A stretch of 64,000 nt of DNA from positions 1,398,249-1,462,248 of the forward strand of contig NZ_CP156626.1 of assembly GCF_039852015.1 (NCBI RefSeq). Reading direction: 5' to 3'. The notes beneath the pieces are model-generated. The model was not told where the DNA came from, did not search any database, and was given only the letters and a program-made list of their open reading frames with translations. The DNA is from Robbsia sp. KACC 23696 (GTDB lineage Bacteria; Pseudomonadota; Gammaproteobacteria; Burkholderiales; Burkholderiaceae). Made by a program: the position numbers and the translations under genes. Of this stretch, positions 37,196 through 46,970 are shown piece by piece (position 1 is the stretch's first letter; the number at the start of each line of letters is the position of its first letter).

Positions 37196-38125
37196 ATGAA
37201 ACCCGTTCTCTATCTCAATATCCCGATTCCCGCGGAATACATGCCCTTGCTCACCGATGCGTTCGAGGTGGTGATGGCCACGAACGACGCGGAACGCAAG
37301 CAAGCGCGGAGTCGGCTGGCGGAAGCGGTGGCGGTGCTGACCAATGGATCGATCGGTTTTTCCCCCGAGGAGATCGATGCGGCACCGAAGTTGAAGGTGT
37401 TGAGCGCTTACGGTGTCGGTACCGAGAACCTGGCGATCGATCATGCGAAGTCGAAAGGCATCGCCGTCAGCAACGGCGCCGGTTCGAACGCGGTCACGGT
37501 GGCGGACCACGCCTTGGCGTTGATGCTCGGCGCCTTCCGCAAAGTGCCGAAGTTCGATCGGGTTGTCCATGACGGCGGCTGGCGCGACGGGCAGGATCTG
37601 CTGCCGATCTTGAGCCGCAAGCGGGTGGGTATCGTCGGCATGGGGCGCATCGGCGAGCTGGTGGCCAAGCGCGTGCTGGGATTCGATTGCGAAGTCGCCT
37701 ATCACACGCGCAACAAGCGCGACGCGCTGCCGTATGCCTACTTCGCCAATGTGCTGGCCTTGGCCACATGGTGCGATGTGTTGGTGCTGGCGATGCCAGG
37801 CGGCCCCGCCACGCGCCATATGGTCAACGCTGAAGTGCTGACGGCGCTGGGTCCGAAGGGCTTCCTCGTCAACGTCGCGCGAGGCAGCGCGGTGGATACG
37901 GCCGCGCTGGCCGAGGCCCTGAAAAACAAGACGATTGCCGGTGCCGGGCTCGATGTCTACGAATCGGAACCGGCCAAGCCGGAGCCGCTGTTGGGCTTCG
38001 AGACGCTGGTGCTGTCGCCCCACGTCGCCGGCTCCTCTCACGAGGCCGTGGAAGGGCAGGTCACACTGTTTATCGAAAACGCGCAACGCGTTTTTCGCGG
38101 TGAGTCGGTGACCACACCGGTTTGA
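37196..38125 (+). CDS. D-isomer-specific 2-hydroxyacid dehydrogenase
   Basis: The 309-residue protein is an NAD(P)-dependent reductase of the D-2-hydroxyacid dehydrogenase family, similar in type to glyoxylate/hydroxypyruvate reductases. The Rossmann motif VGIVGMGRIGELVAKRVLG lies at about residue 143, with the substrate Arg in NVARGSAVD, a catalytic Glu in VYESEP, and His in LSPHVAGSS. The glycine/serine neighbourhood would fit glyoxylate or hydroxypyruvate reduction, but substrates in this family cannot be read from sequence. Confidence 0.9.
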   Translation: MKPVLYLNIPIPAEYMPLLTDAFEVVMATNDAERKQARSRLAEAVAVLTNGSIGFSPEEIDAAPKLKVLSAYGVGTENLAIDHAKSKGIAVSNGAGSNAVTVADHALALMLGAFRKVPKFDRVVHDGGWRDGQDLLPILSRKRVGIVGMGRIGELVAKRVLGFDCEVAYHTRNKRDALPYAYFANVLALATWCDVLVLAMPGGPATRHMVNAEVLTALGPKGFLVNVARGSAVDTAALAEALKNKTIAGAGLDVYESEPAKPEPLLGFETLVLSPHVAGSSHEAVEGQVTLFIENAQRVFRGESVTTPV

Positions 38126-38219
38126 ATATAGTGGCGTGATTTGAGACGGTCGGCGGTTATTGCTTGCCCCGACGCAGGCTATTGTGGCGAGACATCAACC
38201 AAGGTATCGAGGTGTCTCA

Positions 38220-38720
38220 ATGCAGAAGCCGTTCCTATCCGCCACGCTGGCCCTCATCTTATCGGCGGGTATCGCTTCAACGGCGTGGGCACAGGGACAC
38301 TCCCCCGCCCATATTCACAATCACGCCGAAAAAGGCGGATATCGTCTCGCGCAATCTCCAACGGATGTCGCGCAGTTCACCGAAGAATACTTCAATAACG
38401 GTGATTTCGCGGGTCTGGCGACGCTCTACGACGAAGACAGTATTTTCGTCACGCCCGACGGCGTGAAGCACCGTGGTCGTACCGCCATTCTGGCCGCCTT
38501 CAAGAAATTTCGCGAACAGTACTCGGCCCTGAAGGGCGGCGATATGGAAATATTGTCATCCGACACTGCCGGCCTGATTATCGTGAATTGGCGTCTCATC
38601 GGGCGTGACGGCCATGCCGATGCAAGCGGTACCGGCACCGACGTGGCACGACGGCGCCCGGACGGTAGCTGGGCCTATGCCGTCGACAATCCCTTCGGCG
38701 TGGCGCGCGTGGCGAAGTGA
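38220..38720 (+). CDS. Secreted SnoaL/DUF4440-like protein
   Basis: The 166-residue protein has a signal peptide (MQKPFLSATLALILSAGIAS, ending TAWAQ) and an NTF2-like cone fold resembling SnoaL/DUF4440. FTEEYFNNGDFAGLATLYDEDSIFV and DGVKHRGRTAILAAFKKF are typical of that fold, as is the closing strand near RRPDGSWAYAVDNP. It is predicted to be periplasmic. I chose 38220 because GAGGTG lies 8 nt upstream and the signal peptide begins there. The function is unknown; such domains bind small hydrophobic ligands or are enzymes. Confidence 0.8.
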   Translation: MQKPFLSATLALILSAGIASTAWAQGHSPAHIHNHAEKGGYRLAQSPTDVAQFTEEYFNNGDFAGLATLYDEDSIFVTPDGVKHRGRTAILAAFKKFREQYSALKGGDMEILSSDTAGLIIVNWRLIGRDGHADASGTGTDVARRRPDGSWAYAVDNPFGVARVAK

Positions 38721-38993
38721 GGATCGCCTGAATCGCGCATGATTCGCGGTTTTCCAAGGGTCGTTTCGAATAAACCGTCATTGTCGGATCAAGCAGCGTG
38801 ACGGGATGCTTCGCTTAACTGATTTTATTTCAACAAAGGTCAGGTTTCGCGCGCGCTGCCGGACAGGCATGTAACTATCGGCATCTTTCCCGTCACACTG
38901 TCCTGCCCCCCATGGCGGTTCAAGTCTGATCAACGTAGCACGACGCGAACAGCAACGGTCTTCGGGTGCTTGCGTCGTCCACCAGACGACAAG

Positions 38994-40559
38994 ATGCAGG
39001 ACCGCTCCTCGCTCGATGGTGCCCGTGCGCATCGCTCTCTTTCCCCACCTTGTGCCGCGCGGCGACGATGGGCTGTCGCGCGGGAAAGCGTTGCCCGTTT
39101 CAGCCCCTTGACGCTGAGCGCAATGCTCGCGACACACGTGTTCATCTGGACACTTGCTGCCTGGCTGTCACGCGGCAATCTCGATGTGCCCGGCGATATG
39201 GTTGAGAACTATATCTGGGGCATCGAATGGCAGCCGGGGTATGCCAAACATCCGCCGCTTTTTGCGTGGATCACCGCAGCGTGGTTTATGGTGTTTCCGC
39301 GTTTCGATATCGCGTACTTTGCGTTGTCGGCGCTGAACGCCATGCTGGGGCTGCTGGGCATCGCCGCACTTGCCCGGCGGTTTCTACCGCATCATCTCGC
39401 CGTGATTGCCGGCTTGGCGATGGCGGTTTCGCCGCTGTATTCAACCCTTGCGATCAAGTTCAATGCGAACGCGGTGCTGCTGTCGCTATGGCCGTGGACG
39501 GCCTATTTTTTCGTGCGCTTCATGCAGGGGGGCGGCTGGCGATCCGCGGTGTTGTTGGGTGCGCTCGCAGGCGCCACGGTGCTGGGCAAGTACTTCTCCG
39601 TGGTGCTGTTGGCCGCGCTGCTGCTCGCTGCATTGGCGCGGCCGGTCTGGCGTGCGCGACTATTGCGGCCAGCGTCACTGTGGATCGTGATGTCGGGCAC
39701 GATCGTGCTGCTCCCGCATCTGCACTGGCTGATCAGTGAGGACTTTCCAACGCTGGCCTACGCGCAGCATCGTAGCGGTGGAACGCGCACGGCAGCCACG
39801 CGCCGCCTTGGCATGTATGCACTCGCGCAATTCGCCTACCTGTTGCCAAGCAGCGTCGTCTTGCTGGTACTCGTTCGTCAGCATCGATTCAAGGCGCTGG
39901 GGGCGATGTTGCAAGCGAGTGTCAAACCGTCACGCTGTCCCGATGTCTGGTGGCTCGCATTCGGCCCCATGATCGTGGTAGCGGGGCTTGCCCTTGTGAC
40001 GAAGACCGAAATGGCGTCTGTCTGGGGCATGGCACAGTGGTTCGCCATTGTGCCGTTGTGGTTGTGGGCCCTCGAGGATCGTGGTGTCGCATTGGTGGCA
40101 AAGCGCGTCTTGCCCATGATGCTGATGTATTGGACATGCGTTCTCGCCGTGAGCGCCCTCGTGGGCTATGGGGGCGCATTGCGCGGCACAGAGGGGGCGA
40201 TCGCGCCCCGCATCGAGCTGGCCGAAGCGGCACACCGTGTGTGGCAGCAGCAGAGGGGACATGCCATGCCCATCGTCGCCGGATCGATTCAGGACGCGGG
40301 GTCGATTGCCTTTTACGGGGCGGGCACCACGCGCTACTGGAATCCGGTGCGGCCGCTGGAAACGCGCTGGCTTGCGCTTTCCGACCTCTACGCGAATGGC
40401 GCGCTGTTCGTTTGTCGCAGGGAGGATGGGGCGTGTATCGAACGGGCAGGGGAGCTGAGTGGCGTGCTGCCGCTCACGCTCACGGTTGCGAAGCAGGGGT
40501 GGGGAAGAACGCTTCCCGGCAGGTCGTTTTTCCTTTTTGTGATGCCGTCGAGCCGATAG
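38994..40559 (+). CDS. Family 39 glycosyltransferase (PMT_2/ArnT-like membrane enzyme)
   Basis: The 521-residue protein is a polytopic membrane glycosyltransferase of the GT-C type that uses polyprenyl-phosphate sugars. Its first periplasmic loop has DVPGDMVENYIWGIEW and KHPPLFAWI, matching the DE...HPPL pattern of the family. About 10 hydrophobic helices follow, and a periplasmic C-terminal domain closes the chain. The target may be lipid A, a glycan or a protein; no sugar-nucleotide genes lie beside it. The start is uncertain: 38994 is the first ATG, and the first 50 residues are basic and not conserved-looking. Confidence 0.82.
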   Translation: MQDRSSLDGARAHRSLSPPCAARRRWAVARESVARFSPLTLSAMLATHVFIWTLAAWLSRGNLDVPGDMVENYIWGIEWQPGYAKHPPLFAWITAAWFMVFPRFDIAYFALSALNAMLGLLGIAALARRFLPHHLAVIAGLAMAVSPLYSTLAIKFNANAVLLSLWPWTAYFFVRFMQGGGWRSAVLLGALAGATVLGKYFSVVLLAALLLAALARPVWRARLLRPASLWIVMSGTIVLLPHLHWLISEDFPTLAYAQHRSGGTRTAATRRLGMYALAQFAYLLPSSVVLLVLVRQHRFKALGAMLQASVKPSRCPDVWWLAFGPMIVVAGLALVTKTEMASVWGMAQWFAIVPLWLWALEDRGVALVAKRVLPMMLMYWTCVLAVSALVGYGGALRGTEGAIAPRIELAEAAHRVWQQQRGHAMPIVAGSIQDAGSIAFYGAGTTRYWNPVRPLETRWLALSDLYANGALFVCRREDGACIERAGELSGVLPLTLTVAKQGWGRTLPGRSFFLFVMPSSR

Positions 40560-40869
40560 GGGCTAGCCCTGATACCGCGCGGACCCTTAACCGTTTCGTC
40601 AAGCCGTCGGCCTGTTTATTCAATAGACGTGCCTGCGCGCTGCGGCCAGTATTTTCGATAGTCCGGCTTAGTGAGGCTCTTTTGGAGACGAAGAGCACGC
40701 CGGTGGCGTCATGCCGGAGGAGACCCGACATGAACGGCAGGTAGGCGAGCGCGTGAGCGCATCGCACTGCTTAGCCGCGAGGCGTGGGTGCGCGGGCGAA
40801 TACCGACGCAGTGCCACACGACCTTGTGTCCGCCGAAGCCGGAACGATAAGACTATCGAGCGGCCTACA
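40560..40869. other. Intergenic region before the second porin
   Basis: This gap is about 310 bp, and I see no gene in it. The stretch 40600-40690 is richer in A and T and probably carries the promoter of the porin/MFS/amidohydrolase unit. No operator or terminator was recognised. Confidence 0.35.
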
Positions 40870-41892
40870 ATGAAAATAAAGCTTCGGCACACTTGCGTGC
40901 TGGTATGCGGCATGGCGGCGTATTGCGCGGTCCACGCCCAAAATTCGGTGACACTGAGCGGCGATATCGACGGAGGCGTGCGTTACATCAGCAACGGTAC
41001 GGCCAAGCAATATACGATGAGTTCCAACGGCTGGTTTTCGGCAAATCGCTGGGATCTCGGCGACGTGGAAAACCTGGGCAACGGGTGGAACGCGCATTTC
41101 ATGCTCGAATCCGGATTCAATACCGCCACGGGGGCATTGGATAACACCACGGGTTTGCTGTTCAACCGTTTCGCGTATGTCGGCCTCGGCGGCCCTTACG
41201 GATCGTTGGACTTGGGGCGGCAATACACGCTCGGTCACGACATCATCTACGACTACGACCCCTTTCATTTTTCCTATCCGGCCATCCTGCCGCTATCGCC
41301 GGCCGTGGACGGGACGCACTTCAATAACGATATCAAGTACAAGGGCGCGTACGGGCCGTTCAAGTTTAGTGCCGAGATCGCGCCGGGGGGCATCGCCGGC
41401 GATTTCAACGCCGGCACCGCGCGGGGCGTGGGTCTGCAATACAAGGTGGGCTTTTTCAATATCGGCGGCACGTATATCCATCGTACCGTGCTCGTCGGCA
41501 CGATCTACCAGCCCGACGACTACGTGGCCACCGGTACCGAACTGCGCTTCGGCACGCTGCGCCTGGCCGGCGGATTCATGAGCGAAAGCACCGGCAACGC
41601 CCGTCCTAACCCGACCACGCGGACTGAAAACTATTGGGGCGGTTTGACGTACGACGTCACGCCCTTTACCCAATTAGGAGCGGGCTATTACGTGACGAAT
41701 ATCCCGTCATCGAATGGTCGAAAAAACCTGGCGATCGCCAGCCTCGTGTATTCGCTGTCGAAACGCTCGAGGCTCTATCTGGAAAGCGACTACACCACTT
41801 ATCACGGCAGTTACATCACGAATACCACGCTGAATGCCGTGCACGCGTCGCACCAACTGGCTATCACGATGGGGATCAACGAGCTGTTCTGA
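40870..41892 (+). CDS. Gram-negative porin, likely substrate-specific
   Basis: The 340-residue outer-membrane beta barrel belongs to the same broad porin family as the gene at 7.2 kb but is clearly distinct. A signal peptide (MKIKLRHTCVLVCGMAAYCA, ending VHAQ) precedes NSVTLSGDIDGGVRY. Family motifs are WDLGDVENLGNGW, FNRFAYVGLGGPYGSLDLGRQYT and TRTENYWGGLTYD. The C-terminal residue is Phe (MGINELF). The start at 40870 places the signal peptide at the N-terminus. It is followed 56 bp later by an MFS transporter on the same strand, which suggests joint uptake of one substrate. Confidence 0.9.
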   Translation: MKIKLRHTCVLVCGMAAYCAVHAQNSVTLSGDIDGGVRYISNGTAKQYTMSSNGWFSANRWDLGDVENLGNGWNAHFMLESGFNTATGALDNTTGLLFNRFAYVGLGGPYGSLDLGRQYTLGHDIIYDYDPFHFSYPAILPLSPAVDGTHFNNDIKYKGAYGPFKFSAEIAPGGIAGDFNAGTARGVGLQYKVGFFNIGGTYIHRTVLVGTIYQPDDYVATGTELRFGTLRLAGGFMSESTGNARPNPTTRTENYWGGLTYDVTPFTQLGAGYYVTNIPSSNGRKNLAIASLVYSLSKRSRLYLESDYTTYHGSYITNTTLNAVHASHQLAITMGINELF

Positions 41893-41948
41893 CAGTGCTT
41901 TTGCGGTCTGTCCGTGTATCGAGACAGGCGAGAGGGAGGAGAGGAAAC

Positions 41949-43283
41949 GTGAATCAATTTGACGGGAACAAGACGTCGGAAACGCCGGGGCCACGCGATG
42001 CCACATCGCCCGGCGAGAAGGGGCAGTGGCAACTGTTGGGCGAGCATTGGCATATCGTGGCTGCGGCGACGGCGGGATGGGCATTGGATTCCTTCGATTT
42101 CGCCATGCTGCTGTTCCTGCTGCCTCACCTCGGCGGGGTGTTCCACGCGGGCTTGCCGGCCATGACGCTGATCATCACGGCGACCGGTCTTGCCAAGATT
42201 GTCGGGACGATTGGGTGGGGCTATGCGGCGGACCGGTATGGGCGCAAGATCGTCTTCATGGCGGCAGTGCTGTGGTTCTCCTGTGCGGCCGGCTTGAGCG
42301 GGCTCGCATGGAGCTATGCTTCGTTCATGGTGTTGCGGATTTTGTTCGGGATCGGCTTTGGCGGGGAGTGGACCGTATCCGTGTCGCTGCTGATGGAGAC
42401 GGTGCCGGAGCGGGTGCGGCCGCATGCATCAGGCATCATGGTGGCCGGTTACGAGATCGGCTATATGCTGGCGGCGGGTGCCTTCCACCTGCTGTTTCCG
42501 ATCTTCGGTTGGCGCTGGATGTTCGTCCTGGGTGCGGTACCGGCATTGTTGACGGTGTTTATTCGTCGCAATATCGCGGAGTCGCCGGCTTGGCTCGAAG
42601 ATCAGAAAAGCCGGCCGTGTCGGCGTGCGCGTGATGCGTTCGAATTCAATCCGGCGGTATTGCAGGCCTGGCTGTTCTCCGGCGCGATTAATTTTCTGCT
42701 GTGGTCGGTGCAGGTGCTGTATCCGACCTTCCTCATTACCGTGCATCACTTCGATGCCAATCGGATCTATCCTTTCCTGATTGCCTATTCGGTCGGATCG
42801 ATTTCGGGGAAGCCGTTGTGCGGTTATGCGACCAGCGTGTTTGGCGAGCGCCGCACCGTTCTCTTTTTCTTGTGTGCGGTGATTCCGCTGACCGCGCTTT
42901 ACACCTTGGTATCGGACGTCTGGCTGCTGGGCTTGGGCGCTTGTTTGATGGGGCTTTTTGCAAGCGGGCTGTTCGGCGTGCTGCCTTTGTATCAGGCGCG
43001 CCGGTTTTCCACGAAAGGGAGGGCGACGGGCGTCGGTATCAGTTATGCGATGACGGCGGCGAGTTCGATCGCACCGTATGGTATTGCGCGCTCGGCACCG
43101 TTGATCGGGTTGCCGACGGCGATCGCCGTGTTCATCATCGGGAGCGCGGCGTTGTTGATTCTGATCAGCTTGTGGAACACCACGCGGTGGATGCCCGATG
43201 GTGGCGCGTCGGCGGCGCCGCGCAGAAACGCATCGGATCGTGTCCGTGGTGCCCGCGTGCGTGCGCAGACGCATTCGGCCTGA
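41949..43283 (+). CDS. MFS transporter (aromatic acid/sialate:H+ symporter-like)
   Basis: The 444-residue protein is a 12-helix major facilitator. The start is a GTG with GGAGGAGAGGAAAC just upstream. Helix 1 contains GWALDSFDFAMLLFLLP, resembling the D-x-F/Y-D motif of acid symporters, and the loop 2-3 motif is GYAADRYGRKIVF. Helix 4 includes RILFGIGFGGEWTV. The neighbourhood (outer-membrane porin before, LigI-like amidohydrolase after) suggests import of an organic or aromatic-derived acid. The precise substrate is unknown. Confidence 0.88.
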   Translation: MNQFDGNKTSETPGPRDATSPGEKGQWQLLGEHWHIVAAATAGWALDSFDFAMLLFLLPHLGGVFHAGLPAMTLIITATGLAKIVGTIGWGYAADRYGRKIVFMAAVLWFSCAAGLSGLAWSYASFMVLRILFGIGFGGEWTVSVSLLMETVPERVRPHASGIMVAGYEIGYMLAAGAFHLLFPIFGWRWMFVLGAVPALLTVFIRRNIAESPAWLEDQKSRPCRRARDAFEFNPAVLQAWLFSGAINFLLWSVQVLYPTFLITVHHFDANRIYPFLIAYSVGSISGKPLCGYATSVFGERRTVLFFLCAVIPLTALYTLVSDVWLLGLGACLMGLFASGLFGVLPLYQARRFSTKGRATGVGISYAMTAASSIAPYGIARSAPLIGLPTAIAVFIIGSAALLILISLWNTTRWMPDGGASAAPRRNASDRVRGARVRAQTHSA

Positions 43284-43295
43284 CCCTTTAGCCAC

Positions 43296-44189
43296 ATGGA
43301 GACTTCCACCGTGGAGCAAGAAATAGCAGCAGTCAATGCAGGGCTGTCCTCGTTGCGCATGCCGCATTACAAGATGCCGTCGCGGGCCTGCGATACGCAT
43401 TGCCATGTCCTCGGCCCGATCGATCGATTTCCCTACGCCGATGCGCGTCACTACACGCCGGAAGAAAAAGATAAATGGGTCCTGAGCGCGCTCCATGCGC
43501 GACTGGGCGTCGATCGCTCGGTGATCGTCCAGGCCACCGTGTATGGCACCGACAACCGCATCGTGCTCGACGCGATTGCCGATCGGCCAGATTCGCGGCG
43601 GGGTATTGCGCTGGTGGATGCGTCGATCAGCGAGGCCGAGCTGGAGATCCTTCACGAAGGCGGGATTCGCGGCGTGCGTTTCGGCTTTATCCCGAAGTTG
43701 TGGACGCCTCCCGAGCGTGCAGTCTTTCGGCTGGTGGCGGCAAAGATCGCGGCGTTCGGCTGGCATATCGCCGTGCACGTGAACGCATCCGATCTGGAGA
43801 CGCTGCAGCCGTATTTCGACGACTTGCCGGTGCCCTTCGTCATCGATCACATGGGGCGTGTCGATGTCGCCGACGCTGCCAGTTTGGCGCAGCCAGGTTT
43901 TAAAAACCTGCTTGCGTGGGCAGAGCGCGAGGCATGTTGGATCAAGGTGTCGGCGATCGATCGGGTCTCGGCGACAGGGCGCCCCTTTACCGATACGGTG
44001 CCCTATGTGCGCGCGCTACTAGCCGCCGCGCCGGACCGGGTCCTGTGGGGCACGGATTTTCCGCATCCCAATCCGCGCAATGCCGTGGACGACGATGCCG
44101 ATCTCGTCGATGTGTTGCCGCTATGCGGCGATGCCGACGCGCTGCGAAAGCTGCTGGTGAAGAATCCCGCGCGGTTGTATGGGTTTTGA
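43296..44189 (+). CDS. Amidohydrolase, 2-pyrone-4,6-dicarboxylate lactonase (LigI)-like
   Basis: The 297 residues form a COG3618-type TIM barrel. Near the N-terminus DTHCHVLGPIDRFPYADAR (His35, His37) and HYTPEEK are the signature of LigI and close relatives. VHVNASDLETLQPYFDDLP, VIDHMGRVD and RVLWGTDFPHPN complete the active-site set with the catalytic Asp. LigI hydrolyses a lactone of lignin-derived aromatic degradation without a metal. Start 43296 gives 22 residues before the first strand. The gene follows the MFS gene by 12 bp, so porin, transporter and hydrolase probably act on one carbon source. A related lactonase activity is equally possible. Confidence 0.82.
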   Translation: METSTVEQEIAAVNAGLSSLRMPHYKMPSRACDTHCHVLGPIDRFPYADARHYTPEEKDKWVLSALHARLGVDRSVIVQATVYGTDNRIVLDAIADRPDSRRGIALVDASISEAELEILHEGGIRGVRFGFIPKLWTPPERAVFRLVAAKIAAFGWHIAVHVNASDLETLQPYFDDLPVPFVIDHMGRVDVADAASLAQPGFKNLLAWAEREACWIKVSAIDRVSATGRPFTDTVPYVRALLAAAPDRVLWGTDFPHPNPRNAVDDDADLVDVLPLCGDADALRKLLVKNPARLYGF

Positions 44190-44252
44190 TGGGGCGTCGC
44201 GCGCTGCCCTCAGGTGTTACGAGAGCGCCGCGCGACTAGGGGGACGGCTTTC

Positions 44253-46472
44253 TTAGAAGTCCGTCGTCAGCGACAGCCAGAACGTACGCGGGTTACCCAT
44301 CGACAGGTAGCCGCCGTACGTCGAGGCCCAGTACGAGCGGTTGGCGACGTTCTGCACGGTAGCGCGCACAGTCACGTCCTTGCCCAATACCTGCGTTGCG
44401 TAGCGCGCGCCCACGTCGAAGCGGCTCCATGCGCCGATCGACAAGGTGTTGGCCTCGTCCAGGTACTGGCGGCTCGTGTAGATCCAGGCGGCGTTCACTG
44501 CCAGGCCCGGCACATGCGGGATATCGTAGTCGGCGCTGATGTTCGCCAGCCAGGCCGGCACGCCCACGCCCGTATTGCCGTCGTTCGCTGCCGTCGAGGC
44601 CTTCAGCAGCTTTGCATCGGTATACGACGCGCCAGCGGTCAGACGCAGGCCCTTGATCGGCTCGCCGTAGAAGCCGACTTCGACGCCGCGGTTACGTTGC
44701 TTGCCGCCTTGGCTCGTCACGAGGGTCGTCGGATCGGTATAGGTGGCCGGTTGTTCGATCTGGAACAGGGCAACGTTCGTGCCGAAACGGCCGAGATCGT
44801 ACTTCGATCCCAGTTCCAACTGACGCGAGCGGTACGGGGCGAATACCTGGCCGATATTGCCAGCGGACGACGACACGCCGCCTTGCACGAGCGCTTCCGC
44901 GCGGTTGAAGTACACCGACAGATTATCCTGCGGCTTGACGACGAGGCCGAAGATCGGCGTCGTGACCGACTGGTCATACATGCCCGACTGCGTGCCGGTA
45001 TAGCCGTAGGTCTGCTGGCGCAGTTCCTGGCGGCGTGCGCCCACCGTCAGCAGTACGCGATCGTTCAGGAAACCGAGCGTATCCGATACCGAGATACTGC
45101 GATTGACAACCTGCTCGATCGTACCCGGATCTCCCAAATTACCGGCGCCCGACGCGTCAGCCGGTCGCGGTACGTCGACGACGTTCGACAAATCCGTGTT
45201 GAACGCAGGGAAAGCGCTGAACGTGTACGCCGACTTCTGGTCCACGCTGACAATGGAGCCGCCCAAATTGAATTGGTGCGAGACCGGGCCGGTGTTGAAT
45301 TTGCCGCGGATGCCGCCCATTGCAGACGTCGAATCTTCCTTGAACGCCGTGGTCAGACGATAAGCGGTCGCGGTATTTGTCGCTCCGCTGTAGGCCGGGC
45401 TCGAGTAGCTGCCGTGCTCGTTGCCGTGGCGGGCGCCGCCCTTGACATAGGCGGTCCAGCCCGGTGCGAAGTCATACTCGGCGCCGACCATGCCGATCGT
45501 ATCTTCCAGATTCGAGTTGGTCCACGGCTGCGCAAACGTCGAGGTTGCCGACGGGACCGACGGCACCGCACCGGTCGCGGTGAACGTCGTGCGACCTTGG
45601 TCGATCTTCATCCGTTGGTACAGGAAGTCCGCTGTGAGGCGTAACTTCTCGCCACGCCAGTCGAGGCCAACCGCCGTCGTCTTGTTGTATTGCTTTTGCT
45701 TGTCGACCGCGGTTTCGCCGCCGTCATCGGACTGATTGAAGCGAATACCGAATTGATCGTTGCTGCCGAAACGACGACCCACGTCCAGATGCGCACCTAC
45801 CTGGCCCGAGCCGGACACCTTGGTCGTGACTTCGGTCAGCGGTTTGTCGTCGGCATGCTTGAGTTCGACGTTGACGCCACCGCCCACGCCGGTGCCACCG
45901 GCGGGAGCGCCATTGACAAACGCATTCGTGCCTTTGAACAGATCGACGCGGCTGACCGCATCGGACAGAACCATCTGGCGCGGCGTCAGACCGAACAAGC
46001 CGTTGATCGATACATCATCTGAATACAGCTGGAATCCGCGAATCGTATAGTTCTCAGCAAACTGTCCCGAGTTCATCGACACGCGAACGTTCGGATCCGT
46101 CGCTTGCAGGAAGTCGCCGACCGTCTGCGATTGCTTGTTTTGAATCGCCTTCGCCGTGTAACTGGTGACACTGAAAGGAACATTGATTAGCTGCTGCGTG
46201 CCCAGCACGCCGAGCGACGTCGCTTTTGCGACCTGTCCGCCGCCGAACGTCGCTTGTTCGGGCGCTACCGGAGCGCTTGATGCCGACACCGCCACGCCGG
46301 GCAAGGCGCTCTGCGTCTTCGTATCGCCGGTCGTATCGGTCGAGGACTGAGCGTGTGCGACGCCGGCGCCGAACGCGATCGGCATCGACAACAGGAACAA
46401 CGCGCGGCGGACAGCAGAAGCAGAGACGGACAGGACCGGTCTGATATGCCGGTTCGAATCGAGAGCAGCCAT
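44253..46472 (-). CDS. TonB-dependent siderophore receptor
   Basis: This is an outer-membrane ferric-siderophore transporter of 739 residues. A signal peptide (ending AHAQ) is followed by a plug domain with VPFSVTSYTAKAIQNKQ, YTIRGFQLYSDDVSINGLFG and RVDLFKGTNAFVNG, typical of FhuE/FoxA-type receptors. A 22-strand barrel follows and ends in Phe (WLSLTTDF). I use the ATG at 46472, as the upstream in-frame start is a TTG. A Fur-box-like element lies about 115 bp upstream. The siderophore is unknown; no biosynthesis genes are nearby. It is convergent with the amidohydrolase gene. Confidence 0.93.
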   Translation of the reverse strand: MAALDSNRHIRPVLSVSASAVRRALFLLSMPIAFGAGVAHAQSSTDTTGDTKTQSALPGVAVSASSAPVAPEQATFGGGQVAKATSLGVLGTQQLINVPFSVTSYTAKAIQNKQSQTVGDFLQATDPNVRVSMNSGQFAENYTIRGFQLYSDDVSINGLFGLTPRQMVLSDAVSRVDLFKGTNAFVNGAPAGGTGVGGGVNVELKHADDKPLTEVTTKVSGSGQVGAHLDVGRRFGSNDQFGIRFNQSDDGGETAVDKQKQYNKTTAVGLDWRGEKLRLTADFLYQRMKIDQGRTTFTATGAVPSVPSATSTFAQPWTNSNLEDTIGMVGAEYDFAPGWTAYVKGGARHGNEHGSYSSPAYSGATNTATAYRLTTAFKEDSTSAMGGIRGKFNTGPVSHQFNLGGSIVSVDQKSAYTFSAFPAFNTDLSNVVDVPRPADASGAGNLGDPGTIEQVVNRSISVSDTLGFLNDRVLLTVGARRQELRQQTYGYTGTQSGMYDQSVTTPIFGLVVKPQDNLSVYFNRAEALVQGGVSSSAGNIGQVFAPYRSRQLELGSKYDLGRFGTNVALFQIEQPATYTDPTTLVTSQGGKQRNRGVEVGFYGEPIKGLRLTAGASYTDAKLLKASTAANDGNTGVGVPAWLANISADYDIPHVPGLAVNAAWIYTSRQYLDEANTLSIGAWSRFDVGARYATQVLGKDVTVRATVQNVANRSYWASTYGGYLSMGNPRTFWLSLTTDF

Positions 46473-46970
46473 AAAGTGTCGAATGATCAGTGTGTAAAAA
46501 GCAGGCGAATGCAAGCGCGCCGTCGTGGAAATGCGTGATAAAAAGATGCCGTATCAAGTACTTCCCGACGTCCCCAACGCTCATCTAAATGAGAATCGTT
46601 GCGATTATAGTTCCTGTTAAGTCAGCCGTAATCATTTTTGAATAATCTGTTTTCTTGCAGGAAATTTCTGTGGTGTGGGGGGGACGCCCGTATTTCCGGG
46701 CTTGACGGGCGAAGGCGAGGGGGCCACTCAAATCGCGATTGTCCGTGATTTCAGACAGCGTGCCCCGGCAACGCCTTGGCGAGGGAGAAAAGACAAAAAG
46801 GGCGCAGGGGCCAGCAGCAGCGGGAAGAGGCGAAGCGGGGATGTGACAGCGTAATTCGCTGATCGCCTGAAAAAAGGCGAAAAAAAATCGGCATACGGGA
46901 CGCGGAAAACAGTGCAGGGCACCGCTTTCCATCCCGCACGCCGATCAGATCGACATGCTGCGCAGATCGA
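46473..46970. other. Intergenic region between galU and the TonB receptor
   Basis: Both flanking genes run leftwards. The gap is about 500 bp and contains the receptor promoter region with the Fur-like box and a small GCCCG/CGGGC hairpin near 46686. An A-rich stretch is at 46869-46888. I found no convincing terminator for galU and no gene. Confidence 0.4.
46587..46605. promoter_or_regulatory. Candidate Fur box of the TonB receptor
   Basis: The sequence AAATGAGAATCGTTGCGATT is near the Fur dyad consensus: the left half (AATGAGAATC) is close, the right half is weaker. It stands about 115 bp upstream of the receptor start, where iron-regulated promoters carry Fur sites. The call is supported by position more than by the score. 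Confidence 0.55.
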
